Shown here piece by piece: positions 45,943-55,465 of a stretch of DNA of 64,000 nucleotides. Position numbers and translations under genes: made by a program. The notes beneath the pieces were generated by a model that saw only the letters and a list, made by a program, of their open reading frames with translations, did not search any database and was not told where the DNA came from. This DNA comes from Rusavskia elegans. Taxonomy: Eukaryota; Ascomycota; Lecanoromycetes; Teloschistales; Teloschistaceae. The stretch covers positions 1 to 64,000 of the forward strand of contig SAUG01000096.1 in assembly GCA_011316305.1 (NCBI GenBank), written 5' to 3'. Positions within the stretch are counted from its first letter, which is position 1. Each line of letters starts with the position of its first letter.

Positions 45943-46501
45943 CACTTGCGGCCCAGGAGCACTCAAAGCCTTCTAGACTACAGTCGGCGAGCGTTTTTTG
46001 AAATGTGAGGGTTCCAGTCGCTAGCTATCGTTCGTTGCATGCATTGCTTATTCGATCCACAAGCATAATCACAAATCACGCAAGCGGTGGCGCCATTTGG
46101 TCGGAAGTGCTGTGTGCTGTCAGGGGAAATACAGCAGTCCTTTTCTCAACCGCTCGTGGGCACAACGGACCTTATTGAGGACTGAACATCGAATATCAGG
46201 TGCTGCGAAATCCAGAGGGGCTATCGGTGAGAATTCCGCCCGTCTTCAATGTTTGAATTCTGGGAAGAAGATCACGACCAACGTCAAAAAGGCATGATTA
46301 GCTGTGCCTTATATGAGAAGCAAGTTCTGTCATCACCCGCAAATTCTTGCTTATTGGGTTCGTGGCATACCCACCTCCTCGTACCAGTTAGCAATCAACA
46401 AGCACCCACACCAAATCCCACCCTTCCCATCAACTGCAATCCTTCCACCCTATCACTCTCAAAACATGCCCTCACACACACTCTATCTCGGAACGATGTA
46501 A

Positions 46502-46511
46502 ATGACGTCAT
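46502..46511. promoter_or_regulatory. CRE (ATF/CREB-type bZIP site)
   Basis: ATGACGTCAT, a perfect 10-bp palindrome around the TGACGTCA core, 106 bp before the ATG at 46617. Fungal AtfA/Atf1 bZIP factors bind this sequence. Confidence 0.5.
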
Positions 46512-46535
46512 AGAGCTGAGCCAACACATGTCACA

Positions 46536-46541
46536 TATAAG
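46536..46541 (+). promoter_or_regulatory. TATA-like element
   Basis: TATAAG 76 bp upstream of the start codon at 46617, about 25 bp after the CRE. Confidence 0.35.
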
Positions 46542-46616
46542 CTGACAACGAACCGACTCCCTTCCAGCCACCACCAAAACCCCACTCCAAAAACCATAAA
46601 CCACAACACTCCAAAA

Positions 46617-46985
46617 ATGCACACCACCACCAACCTCCTCTCCACCCTCATCTCCCTCCAACTCCTCCTCGGCGGCCTCGCACGCCTCCCTCTCCCTTTC
46701 CCCCTTCCCACCTCCCCCAAATCCAAAGCCGAAAACCTCAGATCCCTCCTCCCGTACTCGCTTCCTCTCTCAGCAACACAATGCATGCAGCTTTTCGGCG
46801 CGATTATGATTGTATCTTCGGTGTTATTAGCGATACCGAAGAGAAGAGTGAGGAGGGCGGCATGTTTGCTGACGGGGGTGGTACTGGGGGTGGGGTGGTG
46901 GAGTGGGACTTTTGAGCCGGCGTGGTTGCCTGTGGGGAATTTGGGGGTGGTGGGGATTGTTTGGGGGGGATGTGGGTGGTTGTGA
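46617..46985 (+). CDS. small multi-pass membrane protein, 122 aa (DoxX-like?)
   Basis: Single exon. Four hydrophobic stretches are visible: NLLSTLISLQLLLGGLA, MQLFGAIMIVSSVLLAI, AACLLTGVVLGVGWW and LGVVGIVWGGCGWL, separated by short basic loops (PKRRVRRAA). Size and layout recall DoxX-like proteins, but the similarity is weak. Codon use shifts from C-rich in the first half to G-rich in the second, which is unusual for the window. An upstream CRE and TATA element support a real gene. Function unknown. Confidence 0.55.
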   Translation: MHTTTNLLSTLISLQLLLGGLARLPLPFPLPTSPKSKAENLRSLLPYSLPLSATQCMQLFGAIMIVSSVLLAIPKRRVRRAACLLTGVVLGVGWWSGTFEPAWLPVGNLGVVGIVWGGCGWL

Positions 46986-47498
46986 GAGGGGCGAAGGGGA
47001 GATGTGTTGGCGTATTGATCTTCGGTTATATGGTTTCATTATCTGAAGTGGAATATCAATTATTGCATTGTATTGTGGAATGAGAAGCCTGCTCGCTGAC
47101 AGGATTTCTAAGGTGTGGGCTGCAGAAGTGGAACGGGTACGGAACAACCCCTTTTGAGCAGCCTCCGCATTGGTGGCCCTGAAGAGGCTTCAACCTTATC
47201 CATCTCGTTTTTCTTCTTCTGAAAAAGATGCCTGAAATACGGGTCCAAACAGTACAATGACCGAAGAATTTTTGCCAATTCGCGCGACCACTTGAAATTT
47301 GAACAAGTCCCTGATCTCTTGAGGATTCTTAGGCCAGGACTAAGCGGTCTGCATCGTACTGCGGACGATGTTCTCGTCTGCAGTTTGATATTAGAGGTCA
47401 GCCATCCGTGTAACCAGATTCGACAACGTTTCTGCTCACTCGAAGATGCTGCCGTCAAATCAGCGCCATCTTTGCACAATTCAATGCTAAGCTTACTC
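46986..47498. other. convergent intergenic stretch
   Basis: 513 bp between the stop codons of two converging genes. The frames running through it on minus belong to the 3' flank of the RBR gene. Confidence 0.45.
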
Positions 47499-48942
47499 TT
47501 ATCTCCTGTCTCGTCGGCACTGCGCACATTCTCGCAGGAAACATTCAGGACATTCGTAAACAAAGACCCGTTGTTCAACTCCACAATTTTCACAGTGGAG
47601 ATCCCCTGAATGCACTTCGTCCCAGTAGGTATGATCATGATCACATTCGTGATTGGCGAGGATTTGTCTTCTTGCTTGCTCAACGCGGGCATTGCGAGCT
47701 GCCCCTGCAGCTTGTGGCCCGTCTCGATCAACGACGTGTTCAGCACGGGCCAGGAGGCGGGCTTCGTTGAAAAGCACGCAGCGGCAATTCTTCCAGACTA
47801 CACCGCATTCGTAGCAGAACTCTGTTCGACATCGGCATCTATATAATGGTTAGCAGGGATAATTTCCTTCGGATCTGCGGACTGGACACCTACGTTATAT
47901 GGTTACAGCCAAAGGTGAGCTCTATCATGTGCCCGCACGTAGGACAAGGTTTGAACCCTTCTCTCGCCACCGTGTCCATCAAGCTCTCCTGCTCCAGATC
48001 CCTTGGACATTCGCCTTGATGGGCGGAATTTGCGCAGACCACACATGTTTGCGACTGGCATGCGGGACACGTGGCTCTGTCCCCATCGATATTGCTTGGA
48101 TTGATGAATTTCAAGCAGCCTTTGCTGGCACAGTAGGTACGTTTGGGGGTACTAAGCTCGACTTGTCTCAGGTAGAAATCGTCCAGAAAGCCAGGTGGGA
48201 GGAGGTGTTCCACGTCTGAAACAGGAATAGGTTCACAGCATCGAGGTGGAAACCGAGATTCATCCTTCATGGCCTTGTTGAACATATCAATCAAGCATTC
48301 GTGGCAGTAAAGATGTCCGCACAACAAACGAACGACTTCTTCCATTGGTAGCTCGTCACCACAGATGGTACAGGGCCCGGCGGTTTCAAGTGCTTTTGAT
48401 AGCGTCTCTTCCACGGTCGGACCAGGCTGTACTTCCTCCGAGCCTGACCAGAACGGACGAAATAGATACCAGCCACTGCCCACGACGATATTGGGAATCG
48501 AGGTATCGTTCTCCTGTCGGACACGACGTGAGCTTCCAAAGAACCTCGTTATCCACGATTGGCTATTCCTTGATTGACTGGGGAGCTGTTGTAAAAGGTT
48601 GTGCGTTCGCGTGCTGTCCTGCTGTATGCCGTCCTCGTGGTTGGTGATGCGACTGAGTGGCGATTCCAGTCTACCAGTCGTACCAATGAGTGTTGTGAGC
48701 TCTAGTGCTGGTGGCACTTCTGGCAGTTGCTCGACATGCAGAGGAGATTGACTGTACAAGCTCGCCATGTGGTGATCGCGGTAAGTCGTAGCACCACGCT
48801 CCAATTCATCTTGATAGGCTTGTAAGGCTACAGTCTGATCTGTGTCTCCCTCTCCGGCATAGAGTCGCTTGAGGTCTTGAACGTCCTGAAAATGCAGAGC
48901 TAGGATAGCACTGGCAGATGCCTGATCGATATCGTCTGCCAT
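47499..48942 (-). CDS. RBR-type E3 ubiquitin ligase (RING1-IBR-RING2)
   Basis: Exon 1 48942-47894, exon 2 47838-47499, 55-bp intron (GTAGGT, branch GCTAAC, ATAG); 462 aa. RING1 spans Cys191 to Cys236 (CTICGDEL...CGHLYCHECL), the IBR Cys271 to Cys312 (CASKGCLKF...CPACQSQTCVVC), and RING2 starts at CPTC (333-336), with the intron inside it. The active-site cysteine of RBR ligases is predicted at Cys346 in TFGCNHIT, followed by CRCRTEFCYECGVVWKNCRC. A further Cys/His-rich C-terminus (CDHDH...CENCG...CPECFLRECAQC) may bind another zinc. RBR ligases accept ubiquitin from E2 on the RING2 cysteine before transfer. Substrate unknown; similar fungal genes are numerous. Confidence 0.88.
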
Positions 48943-49361
48943 CGCGGAATGGCCAAAGAGTGCTTTGAGTAGCCCCTAGGTTGTCTGATGAGGTCGAAGA
49001 GGTTAAGGTAATGGTGAATTGCATAAACTCGGCTCCAGATCGACTGGTTCCAGGCTATTTGCCATAATAAGGCAAGTGATGACTGCTGATCGCTTCATTC
49101 AGTCTAAGGGAAATTAAAGAGCCAACACTTGTGATGCAGCTATCGAGCCATCACTTCGCTGATAGCTCCTCTCATTTCTACTTCACATGTTGTAGTGAAG
49201 TACCATCGGTTACATGACTCAGCCGAGGTTCCTCTCAATTTTCCCGTAACCATGTTTGTAGCCTGGGCAGTCGATGCTGCGTTAGGCAGTGATCGTGCAT
49301 TGTCATAAGCTTGGTCGTCGTGGTGCAGAGAACTGATTGTGTGTAGGACCACCGGAAAGGA
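48943..49361. other. intergenic
   Basis: 419 bp upstream of the RBR gene; no other gene recognised. Confidence 0.4.
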
Positions 49362-50690
49362 CTATGATGGTTCCAGTACATCAAATTTGATCACTCGGTT
49401 ATCCTCTGACATGGTCAGTGTCTGATATCGAATCCCTGAAGCAAAGAACATACCAGGCTGGATTTCCGCCCGAAGACCCAAGATCCTAGTCCAACTAGCT
49501 GGCCTCAGTACGATCTCTCCATGTTTACCAAATTGGACGATTTGCAATGCCTGTCTGGCCTTCGCAACGTCAAAGATTCCGCTGCTATTCGATTGCATGA
49601 CGATATTACTCCTCTGGGGACTTCGATCCCAGATATCGATTGAGCCTTCTGGCTTTGGCTTTCGTTCCCAAGGACCCGGGTACTATCAAGAGGTCCGACG
49701 ATCAGGCCGGACAGATGGTTCCCTCCGTAGCTGGAGACACAGGTAAGCGTGATTGCTTTCACTAAGAAGAACGGTTTGAGGGAGTCGAAACGGACCTCAG
49801 AAACCCATGTCAGAATCTCCTGAGATCTCTGAAATGCTGGATGAGGCTCGTCTGGGCATATAACCGGCGGAATGTATCTCGCATCCGGGAAGATTTCATT
49901 TTCGTGCGGTACTCTCAGATATGTCTGCCTCTGAAGCATTTCATTGACAAGAATGTTGTTGTACTCTGTGATTCGTTGACGGTTGCTGCCGTGTGTCTTA
50001 CTTTGCCGAAGAGCAAAAATCCACTGGCTGGTGAACGTCACCAGGGCAGGTCATTGCTGTTTGGAGTGCTTGCAGGATGTGTTTCGGCAGATGGCAGTGC
50101 TCCGGATCAAACAAGCTGGAAAGCCAAAAAGGACCTTCAAGAGGACAGAAGCCATGCCAGCGCTCGCTTGTCGTATGTTCTCGACTGCCTTTAAGAATAG
50201 AAAGCAGAGGACCATTGAGCGGACTTCAACCGGGAGTAGGCCGAAATGTTCGGGCTTTCCGTGTATTAGGAGGTGGCTTTGCGTCCTGAACGATGAGTAT
50301 TCCATCGAAGAACCATAAGGTTGAGCCCTTGTGCAAGGGTCGCGAATTCATCTGTATCTTGATATGTGGTATAGTCGCCAGTGGTGAAGTTTCGAACCAG
50401 CAGAGACCCAATCGCCTTCTAATATGTGAGGTAGTTGCCATCGTCGCGGCTGTGAGGTTAAGAATTCGGCGCTTCTTGCATGCAGCGGTTCCATCGTTCC
50501 TTCTTTTCAGGTGTTCATACCATCTTGGAACCCAAACCGAGACTGGCAGAGAAGACCTGAAACCAGGTATCGAAAGGACGAAGAGCTTGCTCTGAAAACG
50601 AAACACATTTAAGACAGTCTTCGAGACTGTTCCAGGTGGGAGTACAATACATGAGATGGATTGAATTTTCATCTCAGATTCACTCATCCT
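49362..50690 (-). pseudogene. frame-shifted remnant of an unrecognised gene
   Basis: Several protein-like stretches lie in different minus-strand frames in the right order: a piece with LHKGSTLWFFDGILIVQ near 50330, a piece with PLEGPFWLSSLFDPEHC near 50130, a long one with FPDARYIPPVICPDEPHP and GGNHLSGLIVGPLDS (50000-49690), and a final one with PGPWERKPKPEGSIDIWDR down to the stop at 49362. No GT-AG intron was found that joins the last three in frame; a +1/-1 shift near 49985 and another near 49685 are needed. The VxAIxLT...SGLIV and ILGLRAEIQPG phrases faintly recall the C-terminal part of fungal F-box-associated (DUF7600-like) proteins. A real multi-intron gene I failed to resolve is the alternative. 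Confidence 0.4.
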
Positions 50691-50772
50691 TACTGCTGGA
50701 TGTCAAAGTCTCAAATGGTTTCTTTCCTACTTCAAAGCTATCAGCTCGGCTCCTCCGCTACATTGAGTCTGT

Positions 50773-51803
50773 CTATACCTTGGCGTCCTCTCCTGCGGGC
50801 AACTCCACAATTTGATCTACGCCCTTGTACTCTGGGATGTCCAGATTATACTTCTCAGCTACCGAAGGCGGAAGGAAGCTGTAATGTGTCAGCAGTGGAA
50901 CAGCACCGCTTATGCTGCGTCTTGTTGGCTTACCGGCCTCCCACGAAATGTCTCCCAGTGAAGTGGCTCACCAATGGTTTAGGCGCAGTAAGACTAATCA
51001 AGAACTCCGGATGAAACTCCGCGCCTGGTCCTGCTTTTGGTGGTCCATCTTCGATGCTCCATGAAGAAGGGGCATCGACGGCTGTTACTGGCACTTTGGT
51101 ATTCTCTAAAGCAGTGATGACGGCAGCGAATGGTTCCCTGACTTCACCGGAGAAGCTGAAACCTTCAAGACATCAGTACGCGACAGCTTCATGGACAATA
51201 TTGCGAGCGGACCGAAGATGGAATCCACCACATGATCTGTGCTTTTCAAAGCCTCTTCGAAATCATCTGTGAAAGGCACCCCGAGATTCTTCAGCTGCTC
51301 TGCCAGTCTCTGCACAACTTCAGTCAGCTGCGGGTCTCGGGTCCAGCTCAACATGATCGTCTACCTGGTAGAGTTCGTTCTTGGGCTGCTTAGGATAGAA
51401 AATCGTAGGTTGGTATCCATAATGCCACAAATGTCTCGCAGCCACGAGGCCATCGCCTCCTATGTCTTGTCAATCCAATGCTCAGTCGATCAGGTCTACA
51501 CATACCGTTGTTTCCTGGTCCAACAGCAACTAAGATTCGCTTCCCCTTTTCAGGAGGGTGTACTTGGTAGACTTGAAAACCATTGTCATTGCCAGAACAA
51601 TTAAAGTGTCGATACTCGAAGCTCACCAGCTTGTGAGACTGAAAGACCTGCTAGTTCCATCAACTGATCCAAAGAAAATGCTCCCACGCTCATGAGATCT
51701 TTGTCCAGATCCGCAGCATTTTCGGCGTTTAATGTCTGACAAGGTCAGTATTCATGATGTATCTTTGATTCTCTTGTAGACAGATAGATACCCTTAATGG
51801 CAT
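50773..51803 (-). CDS. NAD(P)H-hydrate epimerase (YjeF N-terminal domain)
   Basis: Seven exons on minus: 51803-51792, 51735-51627, 51571-51506, 51459-51365, 51309-51213, 51162-50934 and 50878-50773; all six introns are 46-56 bp; 237 aa. The product begins [20 protein letters not shown] and has the family motifs [82 protein letters not shown] and GRHFVGGRF. The enzyme epimerises damaged R-NAD(P)HX to the S form for repair by the ATP/ADP-dependent dehydratase. The frame is open upstream to a Met at 51986, which would add a 61-residue R/K/S-rich, acid-poor extension resembling a mitochondrial presequence. Two isoforms by alternative start are likely. Confidence 0.9.
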
Positions 51804-52160
51804 TGTGGCGCAATGACTGAAGTTTCTGCTGCTGAATTTTTTCTCCGTTCGTACAGGTCTGTAGTCGAGGTAGCTGGGCTTTACCGCACTACCATGCACT
51901 AGTAAAGATGATTGTAGATGTTTGGACTCGCAAATTTGTCTGCAAAGAGGATTTAAGAGTCTGATTTGTGATAATCTTATATTCATGGGGTTTCTTCACA
52001 AATAAATCCACGGTTGCCTCTTGCCTCTACATAATAGCATCAACGTCATCGCAAAGACCCCTGTCACCCCAGCGTCGATTATCAGCCCTACGAACATCGA
52101 ATCTCCAGATTAGCAGAACCTCACCTCCCAACTCCCAAATATTACCCCTTCAAAAATCCC

Positions 52161-52663
52161 ATGGTCCTCAAAATCCGCCTCGCCCGCTTCGGCAAACGTA
52201 ACGCCCCCTTTTACAACATCGTCGTTGCCCAAGCCCGCACAGCCCGTAACTCAAAACCCCTCGAAGTCCTCGGTACTCCATCCCTACCCTACCTTCCCTA
52301 ATTTTACCCTCGCCAACCATACCATCGATACCCTCACGCTAACTTACAATTTTTGGAACACCGGCAGGTACATACGACCCCATCCCCAAACCCCCACCGT
52401 CCGGCGAAGGAAAAGCGATCAAAGATATAAAACTCGATACCTCAAGAGCGAAATACTGGTTAGGTGTTGGGGCGCAGCCGAGTGACCCGGCTTGGAGGTT
52501 GTTGAGTATGGTATGTGATGTCTCATCCCCACGGTTTGGAAGATGCCAGAAGGGTTTCTTTTGGAGACTGGGGGATTGACTCTGGTGGGTGTAGGTTGGG
52601 TTGTTGGAGCCGAAATATCATGGGCAGGTGGGTGGGAGGGGGGTCGAGGAGGAGGCGCGATGA
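52161..52663 (+). CDS. mitochondrial small-subunit ribosomal protein bS16m
   Basis: Three exons: 52161-52272, 52368-52510 and 52595-52663 (introns 95 and 84 bp), 107 aa. The sequence starts directly with the S16 signature [20 protein letters not shown] and [18 protein letters not shown], continues [10 protein letters not shown], then [19 protein letters not shown] and after the last splice [11 protein letters not shown]16 binds the 5' domain of small-subunit rRNA. There is no cleavable presequence, as is usual for fungal bS16m. The gene is divergent from the epimerase gene, and its 3' end runs into a short imperfect tandem repeat. Confidence 0.9.
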
Positions 52664-52804
52664 TGAAAGTTTTGAATGAGAAAAGAGTTGGTGAAGCATG
52701 TTGCTGAGACCGGAGTCACGAGCGATCGGGTGGCGATGGGTGTTGAAGAGGAGGGACGGTGATGAGCGTTTTGAAAGAGGAGGAGAGAGGGTGAAGCGTG
52801 CAGC
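52660..52804. repeat. pair of imperfect ~46-bp direct repeats
   Basis: Units at ~52660-52705 and ~52760-52804 share TGATGA-G-GTTTTGAA, GAG-rich middles and GGTGAAGC-TG--GC. The first overlaps the stop codon of the bS16m gene. Confidence 0.55.
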
Positions 52805-53023
52805 ATGGTTGGACGTTTGAGGAGCTGGGGACGGCATATACCTTGGGATTACGGATGAATATCACGAAGCCCAGAGGTCGTCGATCGGTAAAAATGGAAA
52901 GAATGGCGTTTGACCCCGATGGAGATTCAAACAAAATCATGTTTCCGTTGTTTTATACGGGCAGTGCCACGCTACCTTTCCAGGCCCTCTCAAATCTACG
53001 GATCCGTTCGCTTTCCAAACCCA
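52664..53023. other. convergent intergenic stretch
   Basis: 360 bp between two converging stop codons; contains the short repeat pair and otherwise nothing recognised. Confidence 0.45.
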
Positions 53024-54818
53024 TCAATGCGTTGCAACAACAAAAAGGGTATTCGTAACCAAACAAGTGACCATCACAACGCCGCCGTATATCGCCAATG
53101 CAAGACTCGCTCGCCTCAGTAACTTCTTGCGCCAAAGCCTCCCTTTCAAACCTCCACCAAGAAGCGTCTCGTCGTCATCTGCGGTGTCTTCTTGTTCGTC
53201 ATCGTCCTCCTTCATCAGACGCTGGTGATGCGGCGAGTCCGGCGAAGAAATCTTGTAGTAGAATAGTCCCGGCAATATGAAGCTGATGCTCGTGCTGCCT
53301 GTGCTGCCAACGTATGCCAATACCTTTTCGAGCGAGGATACCGTCATCGCAACGATATAGCTAAGGACGATGATCGCGGTGGTTATTGCAGCGAACCGAG
53401 TTTCGCCCATACCATCGCCTCGGGTTTGCGGGCCGGTCTTAGCACCTGGAAGTAATGACGCTAGTCGAGAAGGAGAGGATCCAGGAGATTCGGATCGTTT
53501 GATGGGGCGCCACTTGATGACTGCGTCGACTGAGGCCCGGCAGGGATGGACTTGAAGAGGGTAGGAAAACATCACCATCACGACGATGGCGGCTTTGGCG
53601 ATGGTTGAGCTTATTGAGGGTGAATCTGGTAAGGTTAGTGGGTGTCCGTTATTCGTCGGCTTTGAAGGATTACATATGCTGACAATGTTCCCAAGCACTG
53701 CGTTGCCAAAGGAGAGGTAGCCAGTAATGGCCACAAGAATGTAGATGAAGGCAGCGACGCCAATGCTAGCTATGACAACGCTGGTTGTTCGGAAGTGAGA
53801 GTTGTTTCCAATTTCATTGAGTATAGAAAACATCTGCGACAATTTCGTCAGGCTGTGTCCCAAATACCAGGGTGCCACTCATATTGCAAGAGTCTTACGT
53901 TTTGGTGACAGGTGTATGCGAATACCATGACGGGAAAACTGCTGAGTGTCGCGACAGCACTCTCCCACCGGATCACCCTGATGGGGCCTCTATTCTGCAT
54001 CGTGTCTCCCTTGATAAAATGTGCAACAACAAGAATGACAAGATAACTAATAGAAATTAAGGCAATGACGCTTGTGTATTTCAGCGAGTCCAGCCGCCGC
54101 AGGAAGGATAATGGTATGACGATAAGCCTAGAGCAATCGATGAGCAACTCCGTCCACGGATAGTGATGGGTATTCAGATGGAGAGACGCACATGAAGCCA
54201 GTGACCCAGAAATGGCGATCGACCAGGAAGCCGACACTTGCAGCGTTCCCACTGAAACCCTCGACGACTCCGGGCATCAGATCTCCAATAATGATCAAGT
54301 AGCTGACTCCAACGCCAAAGCATTTTATGGCTATTGCAGCATCAAAGATGACGGCGGCGTTGGGATAGGTGATTTGTGACAAGGCGAAAAAGGAGGCGGA
54401 TCCTCGCTCGAGATACCTGGCGCATCTTGTCTGAAGGTAGAGACCAAAACCTGCTGTAGCACCAGCCCAAAGAATGATGAATATTCCGAGTATAATTCCC
54501 ATGCGTGATAGGGCTAATGGCATTGCCAGTACACCGGCACCAATGACTATCCAAGATTTAGAGGTGTTCTGCCAGGATGCTTCTCGAAATTGCGTACTAG
54601 TGTTCACCAGATTGATGACACTGCTGAGCCAACTCGCTTGACCAACGACGCCGAGCTCCTTGCGACCGCGAGACGACCGTTGACTAGAGGCTTGTCAGTA
54701 ATTGTATTCTCGGTCATTGCTAGTCGAGATGGACATACCGCATGCTTCGGTGGGAATTGGCACTCGAAGGCCGGACATCATTATCGTCATGGCCGCTGAT
54801 AGCCAAATATGCCGACAT
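53024..54818 (-). CDS. vacuolar-type amino acid transporter (AVT/SLC38 family)
   Basis: Six exons on minus: 54818-54739, 54683-54598, 54546-54192, 54127-53899, 53833-53674 and 53625-53024; 503 aa. After a polar head, GQASWLSSVINLVNTIIGAG and VLAMPLALSRMGI mark the first membrane helix of the amino acid/auxin permease family. About eleven hydrophobic segments follow, with VMVFAYTCHQN in the middle and VMVMFSYPLQVHPCRASVD, the family's SYP-Q-HPCR phrase. An acidic loop (EDDDEQEDTADDDE) precedes the last two helices. Yeast Avt proteins move neutral or basic amino acids across the vacuolar membrane. Intron 5 (53673-53626) is 48 bp with good branch and acceptor but also open; if retained it adds 16 residues in frame. 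Confidence 0.88.
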
Positions 54819-55084
54819 TTCAGCTCATTAGTGAGTAGTAAAGCATCTGCCAGAAGCACAAGAAGGAAACGAAAATGGTAAAATGTAATCAAGACACATG
54901 CCCATCGTTTGGTGTCATGCGAACCGTGGACCACATGGCGAGATGGGCCAAGTCCATGGAAGCCTTCCCGCCGCCGATCTGCCGCTTGGCGTCCGTTTGA
55001 CGCCGCTGACGGTCTGCAAATCACAGAGTTACGTGCGTCAAGTCCGCTATCTTGCATCCCGAATCTCACCAGTCCATCTGACTA
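54819..55084. promoter_or_regulatory. upstream region of the transporter gene
   Basis: 266 bp between the transporter start (minus) and the first supported exon of the GPI-like gene (plus). A 5' exon for the latter would have to lie here or overlap the transporter gene, but none was found. Confidence 0.35.
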
Positions 55085-55087
55085 CTT

Positions 55088-55465
55088 CTTCAAGTATTCA
55101 ACGAAACCATCACCACGATTGACCCGACCGGTTTTAACGAACAGATGTATGATTACAAAACCGTCAATTCATCCAACTTCACTGTTAAAATTTCCAAGTA
55201 TGCCGAGTATAACCTTTGCGTCTTCACCCTCCAGAACAGTGCTGCGGAGAATTACACGGAAACTAGTCTCAATATCTACATCAGCAATGCTACGGAGCGC
55301 GAGGGATCTGGCACTACATATTACCAGGGGATATCTCCGGTCACCAATACCTCTGCTCCGAATGAGACACCACCACTGGCCAGTGCCAGTAATGTTAGTG
55401 GGCTAGGCAGTTCCATGGCCTCATTGGTCGTGAGCCTGATTGCGTTTACGTGTTTGCTGGCATAG
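55088..55465 (+). CDS. 3' part of a possible GPI-anchored surface protein (5' exon not found)
   Basis: A plus-strand frame from about 55088 to the stop at 55465 encodes FNETITTIDPTGFNEQMYDY, then a beta-rich stretch with N-glycosylation sequons (NSSNFT, NYTE, ISNATE, NTSAPNET), an S/T/P linker, and a C-terminal hydrophobic tail (SSMASLVVSLIAFTCLLA) preceded by small residues, typical of a GPI-attachment signal. No signal peptide is in frame upstream; a stop at about 55078 closes it. An intron ending CTTCTTCAAG at ~55087 could link an unseen 5' exon. It may instead be a truncated gene next to the transporter promoter. Confidence 0.45.
   Translation, partial: LQVFNETITTIDPTGFNEQMYDYKTVNSSNFTVKISKYAEYNLCVFTLQNSAAENYTETSLNIYISNATEREGSGTTYYQGISPVTNTSAPNETPPLASASNVSGLGSSMASLVVSLIAFTCLLA

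Larger units (their letters stand above)
45943..46616. promoter_or_regulatory. intergenic with CRE and TATA-like element
   Basis: 674 bp. Near its right end it holds a perfect CRE palindrome and a TATA-like element upstream of the small membrane-protein gene. The last ~100 bp are C/A-rich leader sequence. Confidence 0.45.

Noticed and set aside
47108..47746. 212-codon minus-strand frame
   Set aside because: It overlaps the last RBR exon in another frame and runs into the 3' flank; the spliced RBR frame is better supported.
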